NCBI RefSeq assembly: GCF_001866075.3
Contig: NZ_CP063356.1
Location: forward strand, 1,602,164 to 1,666,163
From: Anaerobacillus isosaccharinicus
Lineage (GTDB): Bacteria; Bacillota; Bacilli; Bacillales; Anaerobacillaceae
DNA length: 64,000 nt
Direction of reading: 5' to 3'
Made by a program: the position numbers and the translations under genes
Notes under the pieces: model-generated
Databases searched by the model: none
Told to the model about the DNA's origin: nothing
The model's input: the letters and a program-made list of their open reading frames with translations, nothing else
Part shown: piece after piece, positions 37,978 through 46,329 of the stretch
Layout: every line of letters begins with the position of its first letter
Position numbering within the stretch: position 1 is the stretch's first letter

Positions 37978-38103
37978 TATAATTAAAAGTACGGTTCTTA
38001 CAAAGATTGACTCAATTAGGTATGAACGGCTCAGAACTACCTAATGAGGAATTCCGGTTGGACTATTAAGGTTAGTCAGCCGGAGTTTCGACGTTTTGAA
38101 GGA
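37978..38103 (+). promoter_or_regulatory. rpoA leader with two hairpins and a candidate -10
   Basis: A 205-base gap between rpsK and rpoA. TATAAT lies at 37978-37983 but no good -35 is seen. ATTAGGTA/TACCTAAT (38015-38045) and CCGGTTGGACTA/TTAGTCAGCCGG (38054-38083) are two consecutive inverted repeats without T-runs. They may be processing signals or a regulatory leader. Confidence 0.45.
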
Positions 38104-38114
38104 GGGTTTGTTTA

Positions 38115-39059
38115 ATGATAGAAATTGAAAAACCAAAGATTGAAACGGTTGAAATCAGCGACGATGCTAAGTATGGAAAATTTGTTGTTGAGCCACTTGA
38201 GCGTGGTTACGGAACGACTCTAGGTAACTCTTTACGTCGTATTTTGTTATCATCATTACCAGGTGCAGCTGTAACAGCAGTCCAAATTGATGGAGTTCTA
38301 CATGAATTTTCCACAATTGAAGGTGTCGTAGAGGATGTAACTTCAATCATTCTTAATTTGAAACAACTTTCTCTTAAAATCTACTCTGATGAAGATAAAA
38401 CATTAGAGATCGATATTCAAGGGGAAGGCGTAGTTACAGCGGCAGATATTACACATGATAGTGATGTAGATATCCTTAATCCAGATTTGCATATTGCAAC
38501 TCTATCAAAGGGTGCTCATCTTCACATGCGTTTAACTGCTCGTCGTGGACGCGGATATGTTCCAGCTGATGGAAACAAGAAAGAAGACTTGCCTATTGGA
38601 GTAGTTCCAATTGATTCTATTTACACTCCTGTATCTAGAGTTAATTATCAAGTGGAAAATACTCGTGTTGGGCAAGTAACAAACTATGACAAACTAACCC
38701 TTGATGTCTGGACAGATGGAAGTATTCGACCAGAAGAAGCTGTTGCTATTGGTGCGAAAATCTTGACAGAGCATTTAAATATTTTTGTCGGTCTTACTGA
38801 CCAAGCACAAAACGCTGAAATTATGGTAGAAAAAGAAGAAGATCAGAAAGAAAAAGTTCTTGAGATGACGATTGAAGAACTTGATTTATCCGTTCGTTCT
38901 TATAACTGCCTAAAGCGTGCTGGTATTAATACTGTTCAAGAATTAACTCACAAGACTGAAGAAGATATGATGAAAGTTCGTAATCTTGGACGTAAATCAT
39001 TAGAAGAAGTTCAAGAAAAGCTTGGTGAGCTAGGACTAGGTCTTCGTAAAGAAGATTAA
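38115..39059 (+). CDS. rpoA: DNA-directed RNA polymerase subunit alpha
   Basis: A 314-aa alpha subunit. N-terminal assembly domain ([25 protein letters not shown]), acidic linker ([11 protein letters not shown], near residue 240) and the C-terminal domain ([22 protein letters not shown]) that binds UP elements are in order. GAAGGAGGG precedes ATG 38115. Confidence 0.97.
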   Translation: MIEIEKPKIETVEISDDAKYGKFVVEPLERGYGTTLGNSLRRILLSSLPGAAVTAVQIDGVLHEFSTIEGVVEDVTSIILNLKQLSLKIYSDEDKTLEIDIQGEGVVTAADITHDSDVDILNPDLHIATLSKGAHLHMRLTARRGRGYVPADGNKKEDLPIGVVPIDSIYTPVSRVNYQVENTRVGQVTNYDKLTLDVWTDGSIRPEEAVAIGAKILTEHLNIFVGLTDQAQNAEIMVEKEEDQKEKVLEMTIEELDLSVRSYNCLKRAGINTVQELTHKTEEDMMKVRNLGRKSLEEVQEKLGELGLGLRKED

Positions 39060-39190
39060 TCATAGTTTCTTAATAGATAGATAAGACAGGTCAACCTGTA
39101 TATTTATAGATTATTTTTACAACATGAACAGAAGAGTTACAAATGTACGATATCTCTTCTTACTTCAAAACAAAAAGGAGGGAATCTCTA

Positions 39191-39553
39191 ATGGCATACG
39201 CAAAATTAGGCCGTGATAGCTCTGCTAGAAAGGCATTATTCCGTGACTTAGCTACGGATTTAATCATCAATGAAAGAATTGAAACTACTGAAGCGAAAGC
39301 TAAAGAACTTCGTTCAATCGTTGAAAAGTTAATTACACTTGGAAAGCGTGGCGACCTTCATGCTCGACGTCAAGTTGCTTCTTTCGTTCGTCGTGAAGTA
39401 GCTGATCAAGAATCAGGTCAAGATGCAATTCAAAAGCTTTTCGCTGACATTGCTCCACGTTATGAAGAAAGACAAGGTGGATACACTCGTATTTTAAAAC
39501 TTGGACCTCGTCGTGGAGACGGCGCACCAATGGTAATTATCGAGTTAGTTTAA
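39191..39553 (+). CDS. rplQ: 50S ribosomal protein L17
   Basis: A 120-aa L17 ([41 protein letters not shown] end). ATG 39191 follows AAGGAGGG; earlier in-frame codons back to 39143 have no support. It closes the alpha operon. Confidence 0.97.
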   Translation: MAYAKLGRDSSARKALFRDLATDLIINERIETTEAKAKELRSIVEKLITLGKRGDLHARRQVASFVRREVADQESGQDAIQKLFADIAPRYEERQGGYTRILKLGPRRGDGAPMVIIELV

Positions 39554-39563
39554 TACATCTATG

Positions 39564-39605
39564 AAGGGCCAGACAAAGATTTATTCTTTTGTCTAGTCCT
39601 TTTTT
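39564..39605 (+). terminator. Intrinsic terminator after rplQ
   Basis: AGGGCCAGACAAA and TTTGTCTAGTCCT form an imperfect stem followed by TTTTTT. It ends the S10-spc-alpha transcript. Confidence 0.85.
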
Positions 39606-39611
39606 AATTGC

Positions 39612-39706
39612 AATGTAGAATGCAGAGTGTAAAGTGTAGAATTGGTGTGGGGTAGTTCTAAGCTTTTTGAGGAGCACTTTACATTCTACATTTTACATTC
39701 TACATT
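39612..39706. repeat. Heptad palindromic repeat, copy 4 (rplQ-ecfA1 gap)
   Basis: Left arm ATGTAGAATGCAGAGTGTAA then AGTGTAGAAT (39613-39642), core with TTCTAAGCTTTTTGAGGAG, and right arm ACTTTACATTCTACATTTTA then CATTCTACATT (39676-39706). The arms are inverted copies, as in copy 1. It begins just after the rplQ terminator. Confidence 0.8.
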
Positions 39707-39723
39707 AGAGTAGGTGATTAAAT

Positions 39724-40569
39724 TTGACTGAATTAATATCTATTAAAAATCTCACATTCAAATATGACGAGGAAGAAAGCAATAATGTGTTAAATGATAT
39801 ATCATTAACTGTTAACAAAGGTGAATGGATCTCGATTGTAGGTCATAATGGTTCTGGCAAGTCTACGTTAGCAAAATTTTTTAACGGACTCTTGACTCCT
39901 TCAGAACCTAATGTCGTTAAAGTTTGTGGTTTTGACACTGTGTTTGAAGACCATATTTGGGAAGTGCGGAAACAGATAGGGATGGTCTTTCAAAATCCTG
40001 ACAACCAAATGGTTGCTACAACAGTTCGAGATGATGTTGCCTTCGGTCTTGAAAATATCGGAATTGATCGTGAAGAAATGCTAACAAGGATCAACTGGGC
40101 ATTACAAAAAGTAAAAATGGAAAATTATTTAAATCATGAGCCACATCGCCTCTCAGGCGGCCAAAAGCAACGGGTAGCCATTGCTGGCATTATTGCCATG
40201 CGTCCCTCAGTTTTAATACTTGATGAATCTACTTCTATGTTAGATCCTATGGGACGAAAAGAAGTGTTTGAGACAGTTATGCAGTTAAATAAAGATGATG
40301 GTATAACAGTAATTAATATTACTCATGATTTGGAAGAGACAATTCTTTCAGATAAAATAATAGTGATGAATAAAGGTAGGATTTCTATTCAAGGTAAACC
40401 GGGTGAAGTTTATAAAGTAAATGATAAATTAACTGAGGCTGGACTCGAATTGCCTTTTTCTTTGCAAATACAAACAAATTTAGCTAACCAGGGCTTAGAA
40501 ATAGGTTCGGTATGTTTGACGAAGGAAGGTTTGGTGAATGAATTATGGAAATTAAAATCACAAACCTAG
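39724..40569 (+). CDS. ecfA1: ECF transporter ATP-binding subunit EcfA1
   Basis: A 281-aa ABC ATPase. Walker A (GHNGSGKST, residues about 40-48), Q-loop (MVFQNPDNQM), signature (LSGGQKQR) and Walker B (LILDEST) are present. With EcfA2 and EcfT it powers uptake of vitamins and metal ions by exchangeable S components, none of which are encoded nearby. The start is TTG 39724 after the weak TAGGTGA. It overlaps ecfA2 by 25 bases. Confidence 0.95.
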   Translation: MTELISIKNLTFKYDEEESNNVLNDISLTVNKGEWISIVGHNGSGKSTLAKFFNGLLTPSEPNVVKVCGFDTVFEDHIWEVRKQIGMVFQNPDNQMVATTVRDDVAFGLENIGIDREEMLTRINWALQKVKMENYLNHEPHRLSGGQKQRVAIAGIIAMRPSVLILDESTSMLDPMGRKEVFETVMQLNKDDGITVINITHDLEETILSDKIIVMNKGRISIQGKPGEVYKVNDKLTEAGLELPFSLQIQTNLANQGLEIGSVCLTKEGLVNELWKLKSQT

Positions 40570-41408
40570 AGCATGTTTACATGCCGAAATCGCCGTTTGA
40601 ACATAAGGCTTTAGCAAACGTTAATCTCCATATAAGAACAGGTCAATTTGTGGCGATTATTGGTCATACAGGATCCGGAAAATCGACTATCGTTCAACAC
40701 TTAAACGGTTTATTGAAGCCTACCTCGGGCCAAGTGAAAATTGGCGATTTTTTGATTGAGTCTAATAAAAAAAATAAACAATTGAAGCAGTTAAGAGAAG
40801 TTGTAGGGATGGTATTCCAATACCCTGAGCATCAGCTTTTTGATGAAACAGTGGAAAAGGACATTGCCTTTGGGCCGATAAATTTTGGCTGTTCCAAAGA
40901 AGAAGCGTTAGAACGTGTGAGGGATATATTACCTTTAGTAAAATTAGATGAGAGCGTGCTACAAAAGTCGCCATTTGACCTTAGTGGTGGTCAAAAACGT
41001 CGTGTTGCTATTGCGGGTGTATTGGCAAGTAAGCCTAAAATCCTTGTTTTGGACGAGCCAACAGCTGGATTAGATCCAGTTGGTAGAAAACAAATGATGG
41101 AGCTATTCCTTAGCCTCCATAAGAAAGAACAATTAACGACAGTGTTAGTGACGCATAATATGGAGTTTGCCGCAATGTACGCTGACTTAGTTGTTGTTAT
41201 GGATAAAGGCCAGGTATTCATGCAAGGTACTCCAGAAGAAGTATTTAAATCGCGTGAGCAACTACAATCAATTGGCTTGGATGTTCCAGAAACTGTTACT
41301 CTAGTACAAATGCTTGAAAAAAGGTTTAATACGAAACTACCTTCAAATATATTTACAAAAGATAAGCTTGTTGAGGCAATTACCCAGTTAATCAAAGGGA
41401 AGGTGTAA
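40545..41408 (+). CDS. ecfA2: ECF transporter ATP-binding subunit EcfA2
   Basis: A 287-aa ABC ATPase, paralogous to EcfA1. Walker A (GHTGSGKST), MVFQYPEHQLF, LSGGQKRR and Walker B (LVLDEPTAGLDP) are seen. ATG 40545 lies inside ecfA1, so translation is coupled. Its TVEKDIAFGP segment is typical of EcfA2. Confidence 0.95.
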   Translation: MEIKITNLEHVYMPKSPFEHKALANVNLHIRTGQFVAIIGHTGSGKSTIVQHLNGLLKPTSGQVKIGDFLIESNKKNKQLKQLREVVGMVFQYPEHQLFDETVEKDIAFGPINFGCSKEEALERVRDILPLVKLDESVLQKSPFDLSGGQKRRVAIAGVLASKPKILVLDEPTAGLDPVGRKQMMELFLSLHKKEQLTTVLVTHNMEFAAMYADLVVVMDKGQVFMQGTPEEVFKSREQLQSIGLDVPETVTLVQMLEKRFNTKLPSNIFTKDKLVEAITQLIKGKV

Positions 41409-41410
41409 CG

Positions 41411-42208
41411 GTGCTTCAAAATATTATTATTGGACAATATGTATCAGGTGATTCAGTTATCCATAACCTTGATGCGAGATCAAAACTAACTGCTATTTTT
41501 TTCTTTGTAATCATTGTTTTTTTAGCTAATAATTGGCTTACCTACGCACTACTTTTTATTACTGTTTTGATAGCCATCTATAGTTCTAGAGTTTCTCCAA
41601 GATACATTTATAAAGGAATGAAGCCGATTTTTTTTCTAGTCATTCTTATGTTTATTCTTCATGGGTTAATGACAAAAGAAGGTGAGATTCTGTTTTCAAT
41701 CGGTTGGTTTGAAGTATATTTAGGTGGGATTATCCAAGGTCTATTTATTGCCTTACGATTGTTACTGTTAATCATGATGACAACCCTTTTAACGTTAACT
41801 ACAGCACCTATTCAACTGACAGATGGGCTAGAAAATATCTTTGGGCCATTACGGAAAATAAACGTCCCTGTTCATGAGCTTGCTCTGATGATGTCTATTT
41901 CTTTACGATTTATACCAACATTGCTTCAAGAAACAGAGAAGATTATGAAAGCACAAATGGCAAGAGGTGTGGATTTTACAGGGGGCTCAATTTCAAATAG
42001 AGTAAAAGCAATTATTCCCCTTTTAGTACCTTTATTTATGCAATCCTTTCGTCGTGCTGAAGATTTAGCAATTGCCATGGAAGCAAGAGGGTACCGTGGT
42101 GGTGAAGGAAGAACGAGATTAAGAGAACTTGAGTGGACGATGAAAGATTCTGTAGCAGTAGCTATTGTCATTGTCTTAGGTTTTATGTTATTTATGTTGA
42201 GGTCATAA
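41411..42208 (+). CDS. ecfT: ECF transporter transmembrane subunit EcfT
   Basis: A 265-aa membrane protein with several hydrophobic spans in residues 25-130 and one near the C terminus. Two Ala-Arg-Gly motifs (AQMARGVDF and AMEARGYRG) are the coupling helices that contact the two ATPases. The start is GTG 41411, just after the ecfA2 stop. Confidence 0.95.
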   Translation: MLQNIIIGQYVSGDSVIHNLDARSKLTAIFFFVIIVFLANNWLTYALLFITVLIAIYSSRVSPRYIYKGMKPIFFLVILMFILHGLMTKEGEILFSIGWFEVYLGGIIQGLFIALRLLLLIMMTTLLTLTTAPIQLTDGLENIFGPLRKINVPVHELALMMSISLRFIPTLLQETEKIMKAQMARGVDFTGGSISNRVKAIIPLLVPLFMQSFRRAEDLAIAMEARGYRGGEGRTRLRELEWTMKDSVAVAIVIVLGFMLFMLRS

Positions 42209-42246
42209 TCGTTTTATAGATAAGAAAAATAGAGGTTGTGTAGCTA

Positions 42247-42990
42247 GTGAAGAGAATTAAATGTAAAATTGCATATGATGGTACCTTCTTTAATGGGTTT
42301 CAAGTCCAACCTAAAGGAAGGACAATTCAAGGAGAAATTGAAAAGGGTATCCAAAAACTTCATAAGGGAACACATGTGAAAATTTATGCCTCAGGAAGAA
42401 CAGATACGTTTGTTCATGCCAAAGGGCAAATCTTTCATTTTGATACACCACTGTTAATTCCATTGGAGAGGTGGCATGATGCGCTTCAAACAGTGTTACC
42501 TAGTGATATAGCGGTATTGGAAGTTAGCGAGGCTGTTAAAGACTTTCATGCCCGTTTTGACGTTATAAGTAAAGAGTATCGCTATTTTGTGCAACGTGGC
42601 AGGCGGATGGATGTTTTTAGACGTCACTATCGCTATTTTTACCCTTATCAATTGTCCGTCGATAATATGGTTCAAGCCGCAAATCAAATTCTAGGAACCC
42701 ACGATTATACTTCTTTTTGTTCGGCAAAGACAGATAAAGAGGATAAGGTAAGAACGATTTATTCTATCGAAATTATTGAAAAAGAAGATGAACTTGAATT
42801 TCGTTTTGTAGGAGATGGGTTTCTTCGCAATATGGTCAGAATTTTAGTTGGAACAATTCTTGAAGTTGGAAGAGGTAGACGTAATCCAGAAGATCTTATT
42901 TTGGTATTAAATAGTAGAGATCGGGAACAAGCAGGCCATACAGCACCGGGTCACGGCCTCTTTTTGTGGCAAGTAAATTATAACAACTGA
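42247..42990 (+). CDS. truA: tRNA pseudouridine synthase A
   Basis: A 247-aa enzyme that makes pseudouridine at positions 38-40 of tRNAs. N-terminal KIAYDGTFFNGFQVQP, catalytic Asp in SGRTDTFVHA and the C-terminal FVGDGFLRNMVRILVGT are conserved. The start is GTG 42247 after GAGGTTG. Same neighbourhood as in B. subtilis. Confidence 0.95.
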   Translation: MKRIKCKIAYDGTFFNGFQVQPKGRTIQGEIEKGIQKLHKGTHVKIYASGRTDTFVHAKGQIFHFDTPLLIPLERWHDALQTVLPSDIAVLEVSEAVKDFHARFDVISKEYRYFVQRGRRMDVFRRHYRYFYPYQLSVDNMVQAANQILGTHDYTSFCSAKTDKEDKVRTIYSIEIIEKEDELEFRFVGDGFLRNMVRILVGTILEVGRGRRNPEDLILVLNSRDREQAGHTAPGHGLFLWQVNYNN

Positions 42991-43008
42991 TCCTAGTGTA
43001 ACATTTTG

Positions 43009-43037
43009 TTGACATTGACTTCTAAATATTATAAGAT
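43009..43037 (+). promoter_or_regulatory. Sigma-A promoter for rplM-rpsI
   Basis: TTGACA at 43009-43014 and TAAGAT at 43032-43037 are 17 bp apart, after the truA stop. Confidence 0.75.
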
Positions 43038-43039
43038 GA

Positions 43040-43135
43040 TCTATGGTATTTCTAAAACCCACTAGCCCCGGGTTGCGGAATCTTACTTCAGACACGTAGT
43101 AACAAAAAATATTATAATTTGAAATGTGAAAGCTT
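43040..43135 (+). promoter_or_regulatory. Probable L13 leader
   Basis: The untranslated stretch before rplM has a C/G-rich segment (CTAGCCCCGGGTTGCGG at 43062-43078) flanked by weakly paired arms (GGTATTTCTAAAACCCA). Firmicutes rplM genes are known to carry an L13-binding leader. Placement fits; the fold was not computed. Confidence 0.5.
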
Positions 43136-43150
43136 TAGGAGGGAAAAAGC

Positions 43151-43588
43151 ATGCGTACGACATATATGGCAAAGCCAAACGAGACTGATCGTAAATGGTA
43201 TGTTATCGACGCTGAAGGTCAAACTTTAGGTCGTTTAGCTAGTGAAGTTGCCTCTATCCTTCGTGGTAAGACTAAACCAACATTTACTCCCCACGTTGAT
43301 ACAGGTGATAATGTAATTATTATCAATGCAGAAAAAATTCATTTAACTGGTAAGAAGTTAACGGACAAGATTTACTACCGTCACTCTAACCACCCTGGTG
43401 GATTAAAGCAAAGAACTGCGCTTGAAATGCGCACAAACCACCCAACTCAAATGATCGAGTTAGCGGTAAAAGGAATGCTTCCTAAAAACACTTTAGGACG
43501 TAAGCAAGGCATGAAGTTACATGTATACGCTGGTAGTGAACATCCACACCAAGCACAACAACCAGAAGTTTACGAACTTCGCGGTTAA
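43151..43588 (+). CDS. rplM: 50S ribosomal protein L13
   Basis: A 145-aa L13 ([31 protein letters not shown] in two parts; [21 protein letters not shown]). AGGAGGG at 43137-43143 precedes ATG 43151. Confidence 0.97.
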   Translation: MRTTYMAKPNETDRKWYVIDAEGQTLGRLASEVASILRGKTKPTFTPHVDTGDNVIIINAEKIHLTGKKLTDKIYYRHSNHPGGLKQRTALEMRTNHPTQMIELAVKGMLPKNTLGRKQGMKLHVYAGSEHPHQAQQPEVYELRG

Positions 43589-43607
43589 TATATAAGGAGG
43601 GTTTTCT

Positions 43608-44000
43608 TTGGCACAAGTACAATATTATGGTACTGGTCGTCGTAAGCACTCTGTTGCACGTGTACGTTTAGTTCCTGGTGACGGACGTATCGTGATCAAC
43701 GGTCGCGACTTAGACGAGTATTTCGGATTAGAAACATTAAAGCTTATTGTTAAGCAACCATTAGTAGAAACAGAAACTGAAGGTAAATATGATGTATTAG
43801 TAAACGTTAACGGTGGTGGATACACTGGACAAGCGGGAGCTATTCGTCATGGAGTATCTCGTGCTCTTTTAGGAGCAGATCCAGAATTCCGTGCTGGTTT
43901 AAAGCGCGCTGGATTCTTAACACGTGATGCACGTATGAAAGAACGTAAAAAATACGGTCTTAAAGCAGCACGTCGTGCACCTCAGTTCTCAAAACGTTAA
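43608..44000 (+). CDS. rpsI: 30S ribosomal protein S9
   Basis: A 130-aa S9 ([56 protein letters not shown] end). The C-terminal Lys-Arg tail contacts P-site tRNA. TTG 43608 is the start behind AAGGAGGG at 43594-43601. Confidence 0.96.
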   Translation: MAQVQYYGTGRRKHSVARVRLVPGDGRIVINGRDLDEYFGLETLKLIVKQPLVETETEGKYDVLVNVNGGGYTGQAGAIRHGVSRALLGADPEFRAGLKRAGFLTRDARMKERKKYGLKAARRAPQFSKR

Positions 44001-44009
44001 TCTTACGTT

Positions 44010-44050
44010 TCAAGGCTCTCAAAGCTATATGCTTTGGGGGTCTTTTTTGT
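44010..44050 (+). terminator. Intrinsic terminator after rpsI
   Basis: GGCTCTCAAAGC and GCTTTGGGGGTC pair (with G-T pairs) and are followed by TTTTTT. Confidence 0.85.
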
Positions 44051-44095
44051 TTGTTGGGAAAAAAGGCTTTTGACTTCAAGCGAGTGGTAGAATAA

Positions 44096-44139
44096 AAAAG
44101 CTCTAAAACTAACATAATCGTAGTTTAGAACTTTTTTCG
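44096..44139 (-). terminator. Terminator of the minus-strand DUF2382 gene
   Basis: AAAAAAGCTCTAAAACTA and TAGTTTAGAACTTTTTT form a stem with A/T runs at both ends, so it can act from both sides. It directly follows the gene ending at 44141. Confidence 0.8.
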
Positions 44140-44140
44140 T

Positions 44141-44650
44141 TTATAGCTTTGTATCTTCTTTGCTAATATCTACCTCACCTTCAACTTCGACTCTAGCAGT
44201 TTCTTTCTTTAGTGTGGTTTTTACTTGCTCGATTTCTTCAATTTGCCGTTTTGATATGGAAACATCAGCAATTTTAACGGGGTGTTTAGTTATTTCAATT
44301 TTTTCTTCTTTTAGTGGAATACGAAATTCTTCTTCATCGCCGGCCTCTATGACCATTTCTTCACGTCTAACCTGAACGGTTATTGTTTTTTTGCCTTCGA
44401 CGATTTCTTTATGAATTTTCACTTCACCTGTTTGCACTCGTTCTTTTTTGATTTCGAGTTGTTCTTCACGCAGTTGCAAATTTTGTTCTGCTTTTTTATC
44501 TGTACGTGGGAATGTGTTTCGTTTTGCTCTTATTAGATAACTAAAACTGCCGATAATTGCTCCAAGTATAACTCCTGTTAAAGTTGTTAAATTTATGATC
44601 GAACCAATGACGCCTCCAATTATTGCTCCAAAAAGAATATATTTTACCAT
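44141..44650 (-). CDS. DUF2382 (YsnF-like) protein with membrane-anchoring N terminus
   Basis: A 169-aa protein. Residues 1-42 are hydrophobic with glycine-zipper spacing (FGAIIGGVIGS, LGAIIGSFSYLI), so it probably sits in the membrane. The rest is a charged DUF2382 domain with repeated QLREEQLEIKKERVQTGEVKIHKE-like segments split over two half repeats. These domains occur in stress-induced proteins, but no biochemical role is known. It is paralogous to the next gene upstream. GGAGG precedes its ATG. Confidence 0.8.
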   Translation of the reverse strand: MVKYILFGAIIGGVIGSIINLTTLTGVILGAIIGSFSYLIRAKRNTFPRTDKKAEQNLQLREEQLEIKKERVQTGEVKIHKEIVEGKKTITVQVRREEMVIEAGDEEEFRIPLKEEKIEITKHPVKIADVSISKRQIEEIEQVKTTLKKETARVEVEGEVDISKEDTKL

Positions 44651-44707
44651 TGGAAACCTCCTGAAGTCTTTTCGTTAGAGTTCCCACAAAGTTAAAAAGG
44701 TATTAAA

Positions 44708-44819
44708 AAAGAGGTTGACTCATAAGTGTCTGTTCACCTCAAGTTAAAACTAATATAGAAAGACTTTTCCATCCTATATAGTACTTGAGGTGACTGACAC
44801 TTAGCTTTGAGCCACCCTC
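44708..44819. repeat. 110-base palindrome between the two DUF2382 genes
   Basis: GAGGTTGACTCATAAGTGTC at the left pairs with GACACTTAGCTTTGAGCCAC at the right, and TCACCTCAAGT with ACTTGAGGTGA inside. Read on the minus strand it ends in CCTCTTTTTT, so it can terminate the upstream minus-strand gene. It is much larger than the other terminators in the window. Confidence 0.75.
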
Positions 44820-44831
44820 TAAGCAGTAAAC

Positions 44832-45311
44832 TTACTCTTTATTGATAATATCAGTGTCACCGTGGACCTCAACATCTGCCACTTCTTTATGAAGGACATC
44901 GCGAACTTGTTCAGTTTCTTGAACGGAACGCTTATGAGCCGAAATTTCACCAGTGACGACCGTATGCTTATCAACATCAATCGTCTCTGCTGTAACTGGT
45001 ATATGAACCGTCTCTTCTTCAGATATTGGTTCGCTTGATGGCTCATTAGCAACAGCTCTTCTTTCAATGACAACTTGATCATGTGAAACAGGGACATTGA
45101 CTACCTGTTCTTCTTCGATGATGTCCTTATGAAGAACGACATCCCCTGTTTCTACACGGTTTTTGTGGATATCTAATTCTTCTTCGCGAAGATCTAGATG
45201 TGCACTTTCTTCGGCAAATTCTGTGTCTGTCACGCGATCGACTTCACGTACCTGTTTTCGATTTTCTTTTTGATTTGCTCCATCATCATTTAAGAAATCA
45301 AAAAAGCCCAC
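44832..45311 (-). CDS. DUF2382 (YsnF-like) soluble protein
   Basis: A 159-aa acidic protein without a membrane segment. It consists of two DUF2382-type repeats: LDLREEELDIHKNRVETGDV with HKDIIEEEQVVNVPVSHDQV, and HIPVTAETIDVDKHTVVTGE. It is a paralogue of the protein at 44141-44650 and probably part of the same stress response. CGGGAGG is found just upstream of its ATG on the minus strand. Function unknown. Confidence 0.8.
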   Translation of the reverse strand: MGFFDFLNDDGANQKENRKQVREVDRVTDTEFAEESAHLDLREEELDIHKNRVETGDVVLHKDIIEEEQVVNVPVSHDQVVIERRAVANEPSSEPISEEETVHIPVTAETIDVDKHTVVTGEISAHKRSVQETEQVRDVLHKEVADVEVHGDTDIINKE

Positions 45312-45522
45312 TATGAAAAACCTCCCGGAAATGTGATTTGATCGTCGTACAAATACTATCGTTACCCTATGATCTAATATTAATCGTGGAAAAAAGTAAC
45401 TGAACTAAAATTGCGATAATTTTCGGGGATTGAATTGTTATTTTAATTTAGGTTAATTGTGATTTGGTTGCTAAAAAGAAATATAGTAAGATGTACATAC
45501 TAAGTTTTTTGGAGGATAAATG

Positions 45523-46314
45523 ATGGATGCAAATCAAACTAATATGAAGGCTTGGAACACGAGTGTGTACCAGGCGTGGGTTAATCGCTTTGGAACCCCG
45601 CAAGAGGCTGCAAAAAAAATAAAAGAAGAACCTCGTAAAAGAATTGGTCCTGTTCTTGAACATATGGGAGAAAAAATTCAAGGTAAAAAAATAATTAATT
45701 TACTTGGGTCAAATGGAAATAAGGCTGTTGCCCTATCACTTCTCGGTGCAAGTGTGACCGTTGTCGATTTTTCACAAGAAAATAAACTGTACGCAACAGA
45801 ACTCGCAGAGCATGCAGGAGTAGAAATTCATTATATTGTCTCCGACGTTCTGCAAATGCCACCAGAAGAATTAACGGGTGATTATGATATCGTCTTTATG
45901 GAATTTGGAATTCTCCATTATTTTAAAAATTTACACCCCTTATTTGAATTAGTAGCTAAATTGTTGGGGAAAAGTGGTCGCTTAATCCTACAAGACTTTC
46001 ATCCGATCTCAACAAAATTAATTTCTTCTCGTGGGACAACGGCAAAAGTTAGAAAACATAAGGTAACTGGTGACTATTTTGATACCTCTCTCGAAGAAAA
46101 AGAAGTGTCACACTCAAAGTATTTAGATGAACATGATAAAAAACCAGAAACGCATAAAGTTTATTTAAGAAATTGGACACTTGGGGAAATTGTGACTGGA
46201 ATTGCCCATGAAGGGTTGTTTATTAGGCAGTTGGAGGAGTTACCTAATCAATCATCCGATGTATTTGATAAAGGTATTCCCAAAACGTTTACAGTTATCG
46301 CCGAGAAATTATAA
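45523..46314 (+). CDS. ybaJ: Class I SAM-dependent methyltransferase YbaJ
   Basis: A 263-aa protein with a SAM-binding Rossmann core (KIINLLGSNGNKAVALSLLGASVTVVDFS, shown in part) and the motif DIVFMEFGILHYF. The first residues MDANQTNMKAWNTSVYQAW are typical for YbaJ-type proteins. The substrate is unknown. ATG 45523 has better spacing to GGAGG (45511) than ATG 45520. An IS1380 element lies directly behind it. Confidence 0.85.
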   Translation: MDANQTNMKAWNTSVYQAWVNRFGTPQEAAKKIKEEPRKRIGPVLEHMGEKIQGKKIINLLGSNGNKAVALSLLGASVTVVDFSQENKLYATELAEHAGVEIHYIVSDVLQMPPEELTGDYDIVFMEFGILHYFKNLHPLFELVAKLLGKSGRLILQDFHPISTKLISSRGTTAKVRKHKVTGDYFDTSLEEKEVSHSKYLDEHDKKPETHKVYLRNWTLGEIVTGIAHEGLFIRQLEELPNQSSDVFDKGIPKTFTVIAEKL

Positions 46315-46324
46315 AGAAATATAC

Positions 46325-46329
46325 TAACA
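46325..46329. repeat. Target site duplication (left) of the IS1380 element
   Basis: TAACA at 46325-46329 is repeated directly at 47997-48001 after the other end of the element. Confidence 0.85.
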
